From NCBI RefSeq assembly GCF_001865675.1, contig NZ_CP011319.1:5580001-5644000 (forward strand): 64,000 nucleotides of DNA, in the 5' to 3' direction. A model generated the notes under the pieces. It made no database searches. It worked only from the letters and a program-made list of their open reading frames with translations, and was not told where the DNA came from. Made by a program: the position numbers and the translations under genes. This document shows, piece after piece, positions 51,642 to 59,440 of the stretch; position 1 is the first letter of the stretch, and the number at the start of each line of letters is the position of its first letter. The DNA is from Janthinobacterium sp. 1_2014MBL_MicDiv (GTDB taxonomy: Bacteria > Pseudomonadota > Gammaproteobacteria > Burkholderiales > Burkholderiaceae_D).

Positions 51642-52268
51642 CTACTGATTCCTGACGGCTTGTTCCTGACTGGCTGCAGCGGGATTCTGGTACGACGCCA
51701 GCAGGCGGACAAAGCCCGCCTGCGCCCGTTCGATGCTCCCCGGCACGCGCAGGAAGCGCGCATCGTGATGCAGGGCCAGGATCAGGCCATACATCTCGTA
51801 CACGAGCTGCTGGGCGTCCGTGTCCGCTTTCAGGTCGCCCGTGGCGATCGATTGCTCGACACAGCGCAGCAGCGCGCCCTGCCAGGCCCGCACCATGGCC
51901 ACCAGGGCTTCGCGGATCGGGCCCGGGCGGTCGTCATACTCGACGGCGCCGCTGATATAGATGCAGCCGGAAGCGATTTCCACGCTGACCCGCTTGACCC
52001 AGCGCGCAAACATCGATTGCAGGCGCTGGATGCCGCGTGGTTCTTTCATGCTGGGGAAAAAGACTTCTTGCTCGAAACGGTAGTGGTAGAGCTTCAGCAC
52101 TTCCATCTGCAAGTCTTCGCGCGAGCCAAAGTGGGCAAACACGCCCGACTTGCTCATGTTCATTTTGTCCGCAAGCAGCCCAATGGTCAGGCCTTCCAGG
52201 CCGTCGCGGCTGGACAGGTCCAGCGCCACGTCGAGGATGGCTGCACGGGTCAGTTCGCCCTTGCGCAT
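51642..52268 (-). CDS. TetR family regulator of the fatty-acid oxidation operon
   Basis: 208 residues from the ATG at 52268 (MRKGELTRAAILDVAL); no clear SD, and an upstream TTG is possible. The helix-turn-helix is GLTIGLLADKMNMSKSGVFAHFGSRE. The C-terminal domain is of the YcdC/AcrR type with EIASGCIYISGAVE. It precedes the operon and probably represses it, released by acyl-CoA, as FadR-type TetR regulators do in related bacteria. Confidence 0.88.
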   Translation of the reverse strand: MRKGELTRAAILDVALDLSSRDGLEGLTIGLLADKMNMSKSGVFAHFGSREDLQMEVLKLYHYRFEQEVFFPSMKEPRGIQRLQSMFARWVKRVSVEIASGCIYISGAVEYDDRPGPIREALVAMVRAWQGALLRCVEQSIATGDLKADTDAQQLVYEMYGLILALHHDARFLRVPGSIERAQAGFVRLLASYQNPAAASQEQAVRNQ

Positions 52269-52378
52269 GAATTTGACTGAAGTATTCAAGAGGTCCGTTC
52301 TCAAAGTGATGTTGCCGATTTGGCGGACTGAAGCGCGGGTAAAAAAAAGCACGCCCCGAAAAAATCCGAACGCTCGTA

Positions 52379-52406
52379 CTATTATCCACTACCACGTAAA
52401 AGTCAA
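52379..52406 (-). promoter_or_regulatory. Candidate promoter of the TetR-led oxidation operon
   Basis: Minus-strand TTGACT and TAATAG with a 16-nt spacer, in an AT-rich patch of the 280-nt gap 52269-52548. The start near 52372 would give a 100-nt leader. A GATAAT overlaps the -10 in another register. The rest of the gap holds a hairpin (52501-52517) and no gene. Confidence 0.4.
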
Positions 52407-52548
52407 ACGGGAACTTTAGAGCCGGTGTTCTATTGGTGCAGCGCAGCATTCTCTGGCCGCGTTGTTGATAGTGCTTTCAGGGCGGCAAAGGCGGGTTTTG
52501 CCGGGGCTCGCCCCCGGTTTTCCCCGCCCGCGCCGCTGGCGGCGTGCC

Positions 52549-52938
52549 TCAGCCGAGGCCGCCTGCCTTGCTCAGTTGACGGCGGTCGCGCTTGGTCGGC
52601 CGCCCTTTGATAGTGCTGCCCGGTTCGCGGAACAGCTTGCGTTCTTCCGCCAGCAGTTCGCGGCGGGCGATGCTGGCCGGCGTTTCCCCATACAGCAAGC
52701 GCGCCACGGGCGCCGCGCCGCGCTTGTCGGACAGGCCCAGCACGGCCACTTCCCACGTTTCCGCGCCATTGTCGATGGCCAGCTCATCGCCCAGGCGCAC
52801 GCTGCGCGCCGGTTTCACGCGCTCGCCGTCCACTTTCACCTTGCCCGTATCGACGGCCTCGCTGGCCAGCGAGCGCGTCTTGAAGAAGCGCGCCGCCCAC
52901 AGCCATTTGTCCAGCCTTACCGTTGTCATTTCACTCAT
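52549..52938 (-). CDS. hslR: Hsp15-like RNA-binding S4 domain protein
   Basis: 129 residues: S4 domain at the N-terminus (VRLDKWLWAARFFKTRSLA, KVKVDGERVKPARSVRLGD), basic C-terminal part. Hsp15 binds stalled 50S subunits that carry nascent chains after heat shock and helps recycling. Its ATG overlaps the stop of the cardiolipin synthase gene (ATGA). Confidence 0.92.
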   Translation of the reverse strand: MSEMTTVRLDKWLWAARFFKTRSLASEAVDTGKVKVDGERVKPARSVRLGDELAIDNGAETWEVAVLGLSDKRGAAPVARLLYGETPASIARRELLAEERKLFREPGSTIKGRPTKRDRRQLSKAGGLG

Positions 52939-54098
52939 GCGTACTTGCCCACTGAAAAAATGCGCATCACCAGCCGGTACACGAGGAACGCGGCTTCGTA
53001 GCCGATGCGCCGGAAGCGGCCGATGTGCTTGAAATCATCCTGGTGGATGACGATGCCGTCGGCCACGCCCTGCTCGATATGCTGGCGCAGGCTTTGCGCA
53101 AACGCCACGTCCTTGATGACCACGTTCGCTTCCTGGTTCAGGAACAGGCTCAGCGCGTCAATATTGCTCGAGCCCACCGTTGCCCAGTCATCGTCGACGA
53201 CGGCCACCTTGGCGTGCAGCTGCGTCTTGCGGTATTCGACGATTTTCACGCCGGCGGCCAGCAGCTTCGGATAGAACGAGTGCGCCACGGCATCCTGCAT
53301 GCGGAATTCGCCCACGCCGATCAGCAGGACCACGTCGACGCCGCGCTGGGCCGCCTGCGCCAGCGCGCGGCGCAGCTTGTGCCCGGGGGCGAAATACGGG
53401 TTGGCCAGCATCACGCTTTTACGCGCCTGGCCCAGCGCCTGCAGATAGGCGCGCTGGATGGTGCGGCGGTTGCGCAGGTTGTCGCGCACGACAAAGCCGG
53501 CCACGACGGGATTCTTCGCCAGCTCCTTGCTGACGACGCGCATCTTGCGGTACAGCTTGATGCGCCGCACCAGGTTCATCTTGCCCAGCCGTGCCCACTG
53601 CGCCTGTACTTCTTCGTGGATGGCGTCCACCAGCGGGCCCTTCACCTGCACGGCGAAGTCCCAGCGCGGCGCTTCCAGGCTGATGTTGTGGTCGTAGTCG
53701 CAAAACATGTCATCGTTGATATTGATGCCGCCCACCAGGGCGATCTCGCCATCGGCCACGCAGATCTTGCGGTGCGTGCGCGTGATGCCGCGCCGGAACC
53801 ACGGATTGAAGATGCGGTGGTGCACGCCGGCCGCTTCCAGCTGCGCATGCATGGCATTGACCCTGCGGTTGCCGGTGCCGAACCAGTCCGTGATCATGCA
53901 CACCAGCACGCCGCGGGCGGCCGCGCGTTTGAGCGCATCGAGCACCAGGGTGCCGGTGGCGTCGTCGGCAAAGATATAGGTTTCGAAATAGACTTCGGAA
54001 CGCGCGCCGTCGATGGCCGCGACCAGGGCGGGAAAGTAATCGGTGCCGCAATACAGCAGCTGGATGTCGTTGTGGGCGATGAAATTGACTGTGCGCAT
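52935..54098 (-). CDS. clsB: Cardiolipin synthase ClsB type
   Basis: 387 residues with two phospholipase D HKD motifs: THRKICVADGEIALVGG (near 110) and LHAKVAVVDDDWATVGSSNID (near 292). No N-terminal membrane segments as in ClsA, and the length matches ClsB. It makes cardiolipin from phosphatidylglycerol at the inner membrane. In E. coli clsB (ybhO) lies next to ybhP, an EEP-fold gene; here an EEP gene is likewise directly upstream, 9 nt away. Confidence 0.93.
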   Translation of the reverse strand: MRTVNFIAHNDIQLLYCGTDYFPALVAAIDGARSEVYFETYIFADDATGTLVLDALKRAAARGVLVCMITDWFGTGNRRVNAMHAQLEAAGVHHRIFNPWFRRGITRTHRKICVADGEIALVGGININDDMFCDYDHNISLEAPRWDFAVQVKGPLVDAIHEEVQAQWARLGKMNLVRRIKLYRKMRVVSKELAKNPVVAGFVVRDNLRNRRTIQRAYLQALGQARKSVMLANPYFAPGHKLRRALAQAAQRGVDVVLLIGVGEFRMQDAVAHSFYPKLLAAGVKIVEYRKTQLHAKVAVVDDDWATVGSSNIDALSLFLNQEANVVIKDVAFAQSLRQHIEQGVADGIVIHQDDFKHIGRFRRIGYEAAFLVYRLVMRIFSVGKYA

Positions 54099-54107
54099 GC
54101 CGGCAGT

Positions 54108-54929
54108 CTACGCGAGTTTCAAAGCAGCAACTATCGGCGCGTGGTCCGACAATTTTGCCCACAGGGTGCCATGCATCACTTGCGCCCCTTCCACCTGGAA
54201 ACCGCGCACATAGATGCGGTCCAGGCGGAACCACGGCAAGGCGGCGGGAAAGGTGCGCGCCGGCACGGGAATCGGCGTTTTCGTCTGGCGCCGCGCCAGG
54301 GTGCGCACGAGGTCGCCCAGGGCCGAGTTCGATGCGCGCTGGTCGAACACTTCCACCACGCCCAGCGCATTGCGCAGCTTGTCGCTGAGCGTGTTGCGCC
54401 AGTCGTTGAAGTCGCCGGCAATGATGACGGGCTCGCCATTGGGCGCCGACTCCATGACGGCGTCGATCAGCGCCTGCGTCTGCCGGCCCCGTCCCGATTC
54501 GAACAGGCCCAGGTGGACCACGTAGCAATGCACATCGGCGTGCGGCGTGTTGAGCACGCAATGCAGGATGCCGCGTTGCTCGTAAGCATGATCTGAGACG
54601 TCGTGGTTGGTTTGCGAGGCGATGGGGAACTTGCTGAGCAAGGCATTGCCGTGGTGGCCATGGTCATACACGGCGTTCATGCCGTAGGCCGTGTGGTGCT
54701 CGGGGCCGGCAAAGAATTCATGCTGCGATGCTTCCGGCCAATGCTTGTGGCCATTGTTCTCGGCGCCGAAGCGGGCCGCATTGCGGTCATGCTTGCCCTG
54801 CACTTCTTGCAAAAAAACAACATCTGCATGGAACAGCGCAATCGCCTGCTTCAATGCATGGACCCTGGGCAAGCCCCGCACGGAGGAAACGCCCTTGTGT
54901 ATATTATAAGTTGCTACGCGGATTTTCAT
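54108..54929 (-). CDS. Endonuclease/exonuclease/phosphatase family protein (YbhP-like)
   Basis: 273 residues of the EEP fold: MKIRVATYNIHKGV start, VVFLQEVQG with the metal Glu, VHLGLFESGR, VIIAGDFNDWR, and the final LSDHAPIVAALKL. Metal-dependent phosphodiester or phosphomonoester hydrolase; substrate unknown. Placed directly before clsB, as in E. coli ybhP-clsB, suggesting a lipid-related role. Confidence 0.9.
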   Translation of the reverse strand: MKIRVATYNIHKGVSSVRGLPRVHALKQAIALFHADVVFLQEVQGKHDRNAARFGAENNGHKHWPEASQHEFFAGPEHHTAYGMNAVYDHGHHGNALLSKFPIASQTNHDVSDHAYEQRGILHCVLNTPHADVHCYVVHLGLFESGRGRQTQALIDAVMESAPNGEPVIIAGDFNDWRNTLSDKLRNALGVVEVFDQRASNSALGDLVRTLARRQTKTPIPVPARTFPAALPWFRLDRIYVRGFQVEGAQVMHGTLWAKLSDHAPIVAALKLA

Positions 54930-54970
54930 GCATCGATTCTACTCCCAGACAGGCCCCGCGCGGCGCCAGC

Positions 54971-54992
54971 GTAGGTGCGCGTGCGCACCTAC
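54971..54992. repeat. Perfect 10-bp inverted repeat
   Basis: GTAGGTGCGC and GCGCACCTAC around GT, in the 91-nt gap between the EEP start and the small membrane protein stop. No T-run follows; it could be a mRNA 3' hairpin of the membrane protein gene, or an operator. Confidence 0.5.
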
Positions 54993-55020
54993 ACGGGCAG
55001 AATCATCGTGCCGGACGCGA

Positions 55021-55314
55021 TCAGGCCAGCATGCGGCCCACGCCTGCCGTCACGCTCACCAGCAAGGCCGTGATGCCGGCGGCCCAGACCACCTTGACAA
55101 GCAAGGGTGCGCCGCGCCAGGCCACCGTGCGCTTGCCCTTGGCGAACGCGCCCGGGTGCAGCAGCCAGCCGATCGCCATCAGCGGCATGCCGATCGGCGG
55201 CGTGCGGCCGGGCACGGTGGAGGTGAAGAGCGCCAGGATAAAGCACAGGCACAGGATGATGCCCACGGTGCCCAGCAGTTTTTGCTGTGCGGTCAAATGA
55301 ATCCAGTTCAACAT
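55021..55314 (-). CDS. Small membrane protein of unknown function
   Basis: 97 residues with three hydrophobic segments: residues 11-30 (LGTVGIILCLCFILALF), a central Gly/Pro-rich one and 75-95 (VVWAAGITALLVSVTAG). Probably an inner-membrane protein. It follows nudB by 19 nt on the same strand. Not recognised. Confidence 0.65.
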   Translation of the reverse strand: MLNWIHLTAQQKLLGTVGIILCLCFILALFTSTVPGRTPPIGMPLMAIGWLLHPGAFAKGKRTVAWRGAPLLVKVVWAAGITALLVSVTAGVGRMLA

Positions 55315-55333
55315 GAAATACTTTCTAGAAAGG

Positions 55334-55801
55334 TCAGGTAAGGCGTCGTGCCAGGCCCGTCATGGCCGGCAATTGCAGGATCGCTTCCGCGTTGGAGGAC
55401 GAGAAACAGCGGTCGGCCGCCGCCAGGTACGGCAGCCACGCATATTGCAAGTGTTCGCGCGGGCTCAGGGTGATGGCGATGTCGCGTGGCACTTGCACGC
55501 TGAACACGTGCTCCGTGTTGCGCGTCACGCCGGGCGCATAGCGGTGGCGCCAGATCGGGTAGATCTCGTACACATTCGACAGGTTCCAGTCGCGCAGCAC
55601 GATGCCTTCGCCATCGGCAACGATGCCGGTTTCCTCGCACAGTTCGCGCGCGGCCGTCTGCAGCAGCGGCTCGTCGACGGCGTCGAGCGAACCGGTCACC
55701 GACTGCCAGAAGCCGGGCTGGCCCGCGCGCTCGATCAGCAACACGTCCAGATCGGCCGTATGAATGACGACCAGCACGGAAACGGGAATTTTATGGGTCA
55801 T
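55334..55801 (-). CDS. nudB: Dihydroneopterin triphosphate diphosphatase (NudB)
   Basis: 155 residues from the ATG at 55801 (MTHKIPVSVLVVIH), the start used by NudB proteins; the longer frame would read through the aspS terminator. The Nudix box is GSLDAVDEPL followed by AARELCEETGI. NudB removes pyrophosphate from dihydroneopterin triphosphate in folate synthesis. Its position downstream of aspS is common in proteobacteria. Confidence 0.88.
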   Translation of the reverse strand: MTHKIPVSVLVVIHTADLDVLLIERAGQPGFWQSVTGSLDAVDEPLLQTAARELCEETGIVADGEGIVLRDWNLSNVYEIYPIWRHRYAPGVTRNTEHVFSVQVPRDIAITLSPREHLQYAWLPYLAAADRCFSSSNAEAILQLPAMTGLARRLT

Positions 55802-55811
55802 ATCAACAATG

Positions 55812-55840
55812 AAAAAGGCGCCTTGAAAGCGCCTCTTTTT
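55812..55840 (-). terminator. Intrinsic terminator between aspS and nudB
   Basis: AGGCGC (55816-55821) pairs with GCGCCT (55829-55834), loop of 7, with five T following on the minus strand. It ends 10 nt before the nudB ATG. Confidence 0.7.
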
Positions 55841-55885
55841 GCATAGCTTATCAAACAGCGACCGCCGCAGCGGCCGCATGCCTCA

Positions 55886-57688
55886 TTACACTACCTTGGG
55901 CTCGGCGCTGCGCAAACGGATGTGCAGTTCGCGCAGTTGCTTCTCGTCTACTTCCGACGGCGCATGGGTCAGCAAATCTTGCGCGCGCTGGGTTTTCGGG
56001 AAAGCGATCACGTCGCGGATCGATTCGGAACCGGTCATCATGGTCACGATACGATCCAAGCCGAATGCCAGGCCGCCATGCGGCGGCGCGCCGTATTGCA
56101 GGGCGTCGAGCAGGAAGCCGAACTTCAGCTGCGCTTCTTCGGCATCGATCTTCAATGCACGGAAGACCTTGCTCTGGACTTCTTCGCGGTGGATACGGAT
56201 CGAACCGCCACCCAGTTCCCAGCCGTTCAAGACCATGTCGTAGGCCTTGGCGATGCAGGCGCCCGGATTGGTTTCCAGCATGTCTTCATGGCCATCTTTC
56301 GGCGCCGTGAATGGATGGTGGGTTGCCGTCCAGCGGTCCGCTTCTTCGTCGTGTTCGAACATCGGGAAGTCGACCACCCACAATGGCTTCCACACGTCGT
56401 CGAACAGGCCGGCTTTCTTGCCGAATTCGCTATGGCCGATTTTCACGCGCAGCGCGCCGATGGCGTCGTTGACGACTTTCGCCTTGTCGGCGCCGAAGAA
56501 GATCAGGTCGCCGTCTTGTGCATTCGTCAGTTCAATGATCTGCGCCAATGCCGCATCGTGCAGGTTCTTCACGATCGGCGATTGCAGGCCGTCGCGGCCC
56601 TTGGCTTTTTCATTGACCTTGATGTAGGCCAGGCCCTTGGCGCCATAAATGGCAACGAATTGCGTGTATGCATCGATTTCCGAGCGTGGCATGGCGCCGC
56701 CGCCTGGAATCAGCAAGCCCACCACGCGGCCCTTCGGCATGTTGGCAGCGCCCGAGAAGACCTTGAAGTCCACGTCTTTCATGACGTCGGTCAAGTCCGT
56801 GAAGGCCAGCTTGACGCGCATGTCCGGCTTGTCGGAACCATACAGGCCCATCGCTTCGGCGAAGTCCATCACCGGGAACGGGTTCGGCAGGTCGATATCG
56901 AGGGTGTTCTTGAAGACGACGCGTATCATGTCTTCGAACAGGTCGCGGATTTCCTGTTCCGTCAGGAACGAGGTTTCGCAGTCGATCTGCGTGAATTCCG
57001 GCTGGCGGTCAGCGCGCAAGTCTTCATCGCGGAAGCACTTGGTGATCTGGTAGTAACGGTCGAAGTTGGCGACCATCAACAGTTGCTTGAACAACTGTGG
57101 CGATTGCGGCAAGGCGAAGAAGCTGCCGGCGTTCACGCGCGACGGCACCAGGTAATCGCGCGCGCCTTCTGGCGTCGACTTGGTCAGCATCGGCGTTTCG
57201 ATGTCGATGAAGCCCAGCGCGTCGAGGTACTTGCGCACTTCCATCGTGACCTTGTAGCGCAGGCGCAGGTTGTTCTGCATTTGCGGGCGGCGCAGGTCCA
57301 GCACGCGGTGCGTCAGGCGCGTCGTTTCCGACAGGTTGTCGTCGTCGAGCTGGAATGGCACGGGCACGGAAGGGTTCAGCACTTCCAGTTCCGAGCAAAC
57401 CACTTCGATCTTGCCCGATTTCAGGTTGTTGTTGATGGTGCCGTCGATACGGTTCGTCACCACGCCCGTCACGCGCAGGCAGAATTCGTTGCGCACGGCT
57501 TCGGCGACCTTGAACATCTCCGCTTGTTCCGGGTTGCAAACGATTTGCACCAAGCCTTCACGGTCGCGCAAATCGATGAAAATCAGGCTGCCGTGGTCGC
57601 GGCGGCGATGTACCCAGCCGCACAGGCTGACGGTTTGTCCCAGCATGGCTTCAGTAACGAGGCCGCAATATTCAGTACGCATAGACAT
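55886..57688 (-). CDS. aspS: Aspartyl-tRNA synthetase
   Basis: 600 residues, the bacterial length with the GAD insertion. The OB-fold anticodon domain (CGWVHRRRDHGSLIFIDLRD), motif 2 with QSPQLFKQLLMVANFDRYYQI and FRDEDLRADRQPEFTQID, and motif 3 GLAFGLDRIVTMM are all clear. Charges tRNA-Asp, possibly also tRNA-Asn in species using transamidation. The start is ATG 57688; the ATG two codons later (MRTEYCG) is the alternative matching E. coli. Confidence 0.97.
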   Translation of the reverse strand: MSMRTEYCGLVTEAMLGQTVSLCGWVHRRRDHGSLIFIDLRDREGLVQIVCNPEQAEMFKVAEAVRNEFCLRVTGVVTNRIDGTINNNLKSGKIEVVCSELEVLNPSVPVPFQLDDDNLSETTRLTHRVLDLRRPQMQNNLRLRYKVTMEVRKYLDALGFIDIETPMLTKSTPEGARDYLVPSRVNAGSFFALPQSPQLFKQLLMVANFDRYYQITKCFRDEDLRADRQPEFTQIDCETSFLTEQEIRDLFEDMIRVVFKNTLDIDLPNPFPVMDFAEAMGLYGSDKPDMRVKLAFTDLTDVMKDVDFKVFSGAANMPKGRVVGLLIPGGGAMPRSEIDAYTQFVAIYGAKGLAYIKVNEKAKGRDGLQSPIVKNLHDAALAQIIELTNAQDGDLIFFGADKAKVVNDAIGALRVKIGHSEFGKKAGLFDDVWKPLWVVDFPMFEHDEEADRWTATHHPFTAPKDGHEDMLETNPGACIAKAYDMVLNGWELGGGSIRIHREEVQSKVFRALKIDAEEAQLKFGFLLDALQYGAPPHGGLAFGLDRIVTMMTGSESIRDVIAFPKTQRAQDLLTHAPSEVDEKQLRELHIRLRSAEPKVV

Positions 57689-57751
57689 AAAATTCTCAGT
57701 TCAGGTTAGTGAGTGTTCAATCCGGCCACGTCCCCCGTGGGACGCCTGCCT

Positions 57752-58375
57752 TTATTCTTTGGCTACCGGGGCCGTTACAGCGACAACTTCCGCAGGCGCC
57801 ACCACGCCCATCGAGACGATGTACTTGAGCGCCGCATCGACGCTCATGTCCAGCTCGACCACATCGCTGCGCTTCATCATCAGGAAGAAGCCCGATGTCG
57901 GGTTCGGCGTCGTCGGCACATACACGCTGACGTAATCGCCCACCAGGTGGTTCGCCGCATCGCCGCCCGGCACGCCGGTCAGGAAGGCGATGGTCCAGGA
58001 ATTCTGGTGCGGATATGGCACCAGCACTGCCTTGCGGAAAGCATTGCCCGACGAGGAAAACAAGGTATCCGATACCTGCTTGACGCTCGAATACAGGGAA
58101 TTAACGATGGGTATGCGCTGCAGCAACTTTTCCCACAGTTTCACCACGTAATTGCCGACCAGGTTATTCGTCAACAAGCCTGTCAGGAAGACGATGACTA
58201 TCGTCAGTATCGTGCCCAGGCCAGGAATGTCAAAGCCAAACAGCGAGGTCGGGCGGAAACGCGCCGGTACCAGCAGCAGGGACTGGTCCAGGGTGCCGAT
58301 CACCAAATTGAGTACCCAGACGGTAATGGCCAGCGGTACTAAAATCAGCAATCCGGTAATGAAGTATTTACGCAT
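57752..58375 (-). CDS. DUF502 family membrane protein
   Basis: 207 residues with two N-terminal transmembrane segments (YFITGLLILVPLAITVWVL and GTILTIVIVFLTGLLTNNLV) and a soluble domain with RIPIVNSLYSSVKQVSD and YVPTTPNPTSGFF, the signature of DUF502. Function unknown. It lies between fmdB and aspS on the same strand, a gene order seen in many betaproteobacteria. Confidence 0.9.
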   Translation of the reverse strand: MRKYFITGLLILVPLAITVWVLNLVIGTLDQSLLLVPARFRPTSLFGFDIPGLGTILTIVIVFLTGLLTNNLVGNYVVKLWEKLLQRIPIVNSLYSSVKQVSDTLFSSSGNAFRKAVLVPYPHQNSWTIAFLTGVPGGDAANHLVGDYVSVYVPTTPNPTSGFFLMMKRSDVVELDMSVDAALKYIVSMGVVAPAEVVAVTAPVAKE

Positions 58376-58415
58376 CGGTTTCTCGGTAATGGAATGGTTC
58401 GGCGCAACGCGCTTG

Positions 58416-58727
58416 TCAGTCCGCTTTCGGCGCCGCCGCGGCAGGCGCGGGCGCCGGGGCAGCGGCGGCAGGCGCGCTCTCGGCAGCAGGAGCCGGCTTG
58501 GCGTTATCGGCCGGGCCCGTCGGAATGGCCGTCGTCGGTGCCGTGCCGCCGCGGAAATCGGTCGCGTACCAGCCAGTGCCCTTCAATTGGAAACCGGCGG
58601 CCGTCAATTGCTTCTTGAAACTGGGCTTGCCGCACGACAGGCACACCGTCAGTACTGGATCGGAGATCTTTTGCAAGACATCCTTGGCAAAACCACACTC
58701 GTCACAACGGTAAGCGTAAATCGGCAT
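58416..58727 (-). CDS. FmdB-type zinc ribbon protein
   Basis: 103 residues. The zinc ribbon is at the N-terminus: CxxC at 8/11 (RCDECG) and CxxC at 29/32 (VCLSCG), then GTGWYATDFRG, typical of FmdB. The tail is Ala/Pro-rich and low-complexity. Named after a regulator of formamidase genes; true function unclear. It starts an fmdB-DUF502-aspS run. Confidence 0.9.
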   Translation of the reverse strand: MPIYAYRCDECGFAKDVLQKISDPVLTVCLSCGKPSFKKQLTAAGFQLKGTGWYATDFRGGTAPTTAIPTGPADNAKPAPAAESAPAAAAPAPAPAAAAPKAD

Positions 58728-58818
58728 CTCTACTCCGAGAAAATCATCAAAAACCCTGAATTATAAAGCTTTTCCGCCAGTCTCTACGGAAATCGCCCGG
58801 CCGCTTGCCCTGCCAGGC

Positions 58819-59421
58819 TCAGTCCGCCCGGCGGCGCCAGCTCATCCAGCGCTCCTTGCCGGCGAAGACAGCGATGGAATCGCCGACGGCTTCATCGGCC
58901 AGGCAGTCGAAATGTGGCGCCAGCAAGGCGTTTAATTGCTCACGTGACATACCAAATGGCGGCCCCTTGGCATTATCGTCAAAGAAAAAGTAGCCGGCCA
59001 ACATCGCGCCCGGTGCCAGCAGCTGCGCCCAGCGGGCCGCCACCTGCGGCCACATGGCGCGTGGCATGGCGCACAGGAACGCCCGTTCATAAATCAGGTC
59101 CAGCGGCGCGTCTGGCTGCCAGGCAAAGAAATCGGCTTCCACCACCCGCCCCGCCCGTTCGCCAAGCTGGACGCGCGCGGCGGCCACGGCCGCTGGCGAA
59201 AAGTCGATGGCCGTGGCGTCCCAGCCCGCGTCGAGCATGAAGGCCAGTTCGTAGGCGGAACCGCAGCCGGGTATCAGACAGCGCAACGGCGCCGGACTGC
59301 CCAGCACGAAGCTGCGCAGGCGCGCGGGTACGCCGCCCTGGTCCCAGGGCGTGAATTGTTTCTCGAAACGCTCGTCCCAGAAGGCGGGCGACAGCGGGTC
59401 GCGGGTATGGAAGTCAGCCAT
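58819..59421 (-). CDS. TPMT-like SAM-dependent methyltransferase
   Basis: 200 residues from the ATG at 59421 (a GTG lies one codon earlier). Begins FWDERFEKQFTPWDQGG, typical of the thiopurine methyltransferase family; SAM motif I is LIPGCGSAYELAFM and motif II region IDFSPAAVAAAR. The substrate is unknown; bacterial TPMT relatives methylate selenium, tellurium or thiol compounds. It lies 19 nt after the ubiB stop. Confidence 0.88.
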   Translation of the reverse strand: MADFHTRDPLSPAFWDERFEKQFTPWDQGGVPARLRSFVLGSPAPLRCLIPGCGSAYELAFMLDAGWDATAIDFSPAAVAAARVQLGERAGRVVEADFFAWQPDAPLDLIYERAFLCAMPRAMWPQVAARWAQLLAPGAMLAGYFFFDDNAKGPPFGMSREQLNALLAPHFDCLADEAVGDSIAVFAGKERWMSWRRRAD

Positions 59422-59440
59422 CACTTACGTCCTGATCCTG

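Noticed and set aside
52501..52521. CCGGGG/CCCCGG hairpin with TTTT as an hslR terminator
   Set aside because: The T-run follows on the plus strand, where no gene ends; on the hslR strand the stem is followed by CAAAACC.
57734..57752. CGTCCC/GGGACG hairpin after aspS start as a terminator of an upstream gene
   Set aside because: Short stem without T-run on the relevant strand; nothing distinguishes it from chance in GC-rich DNA.
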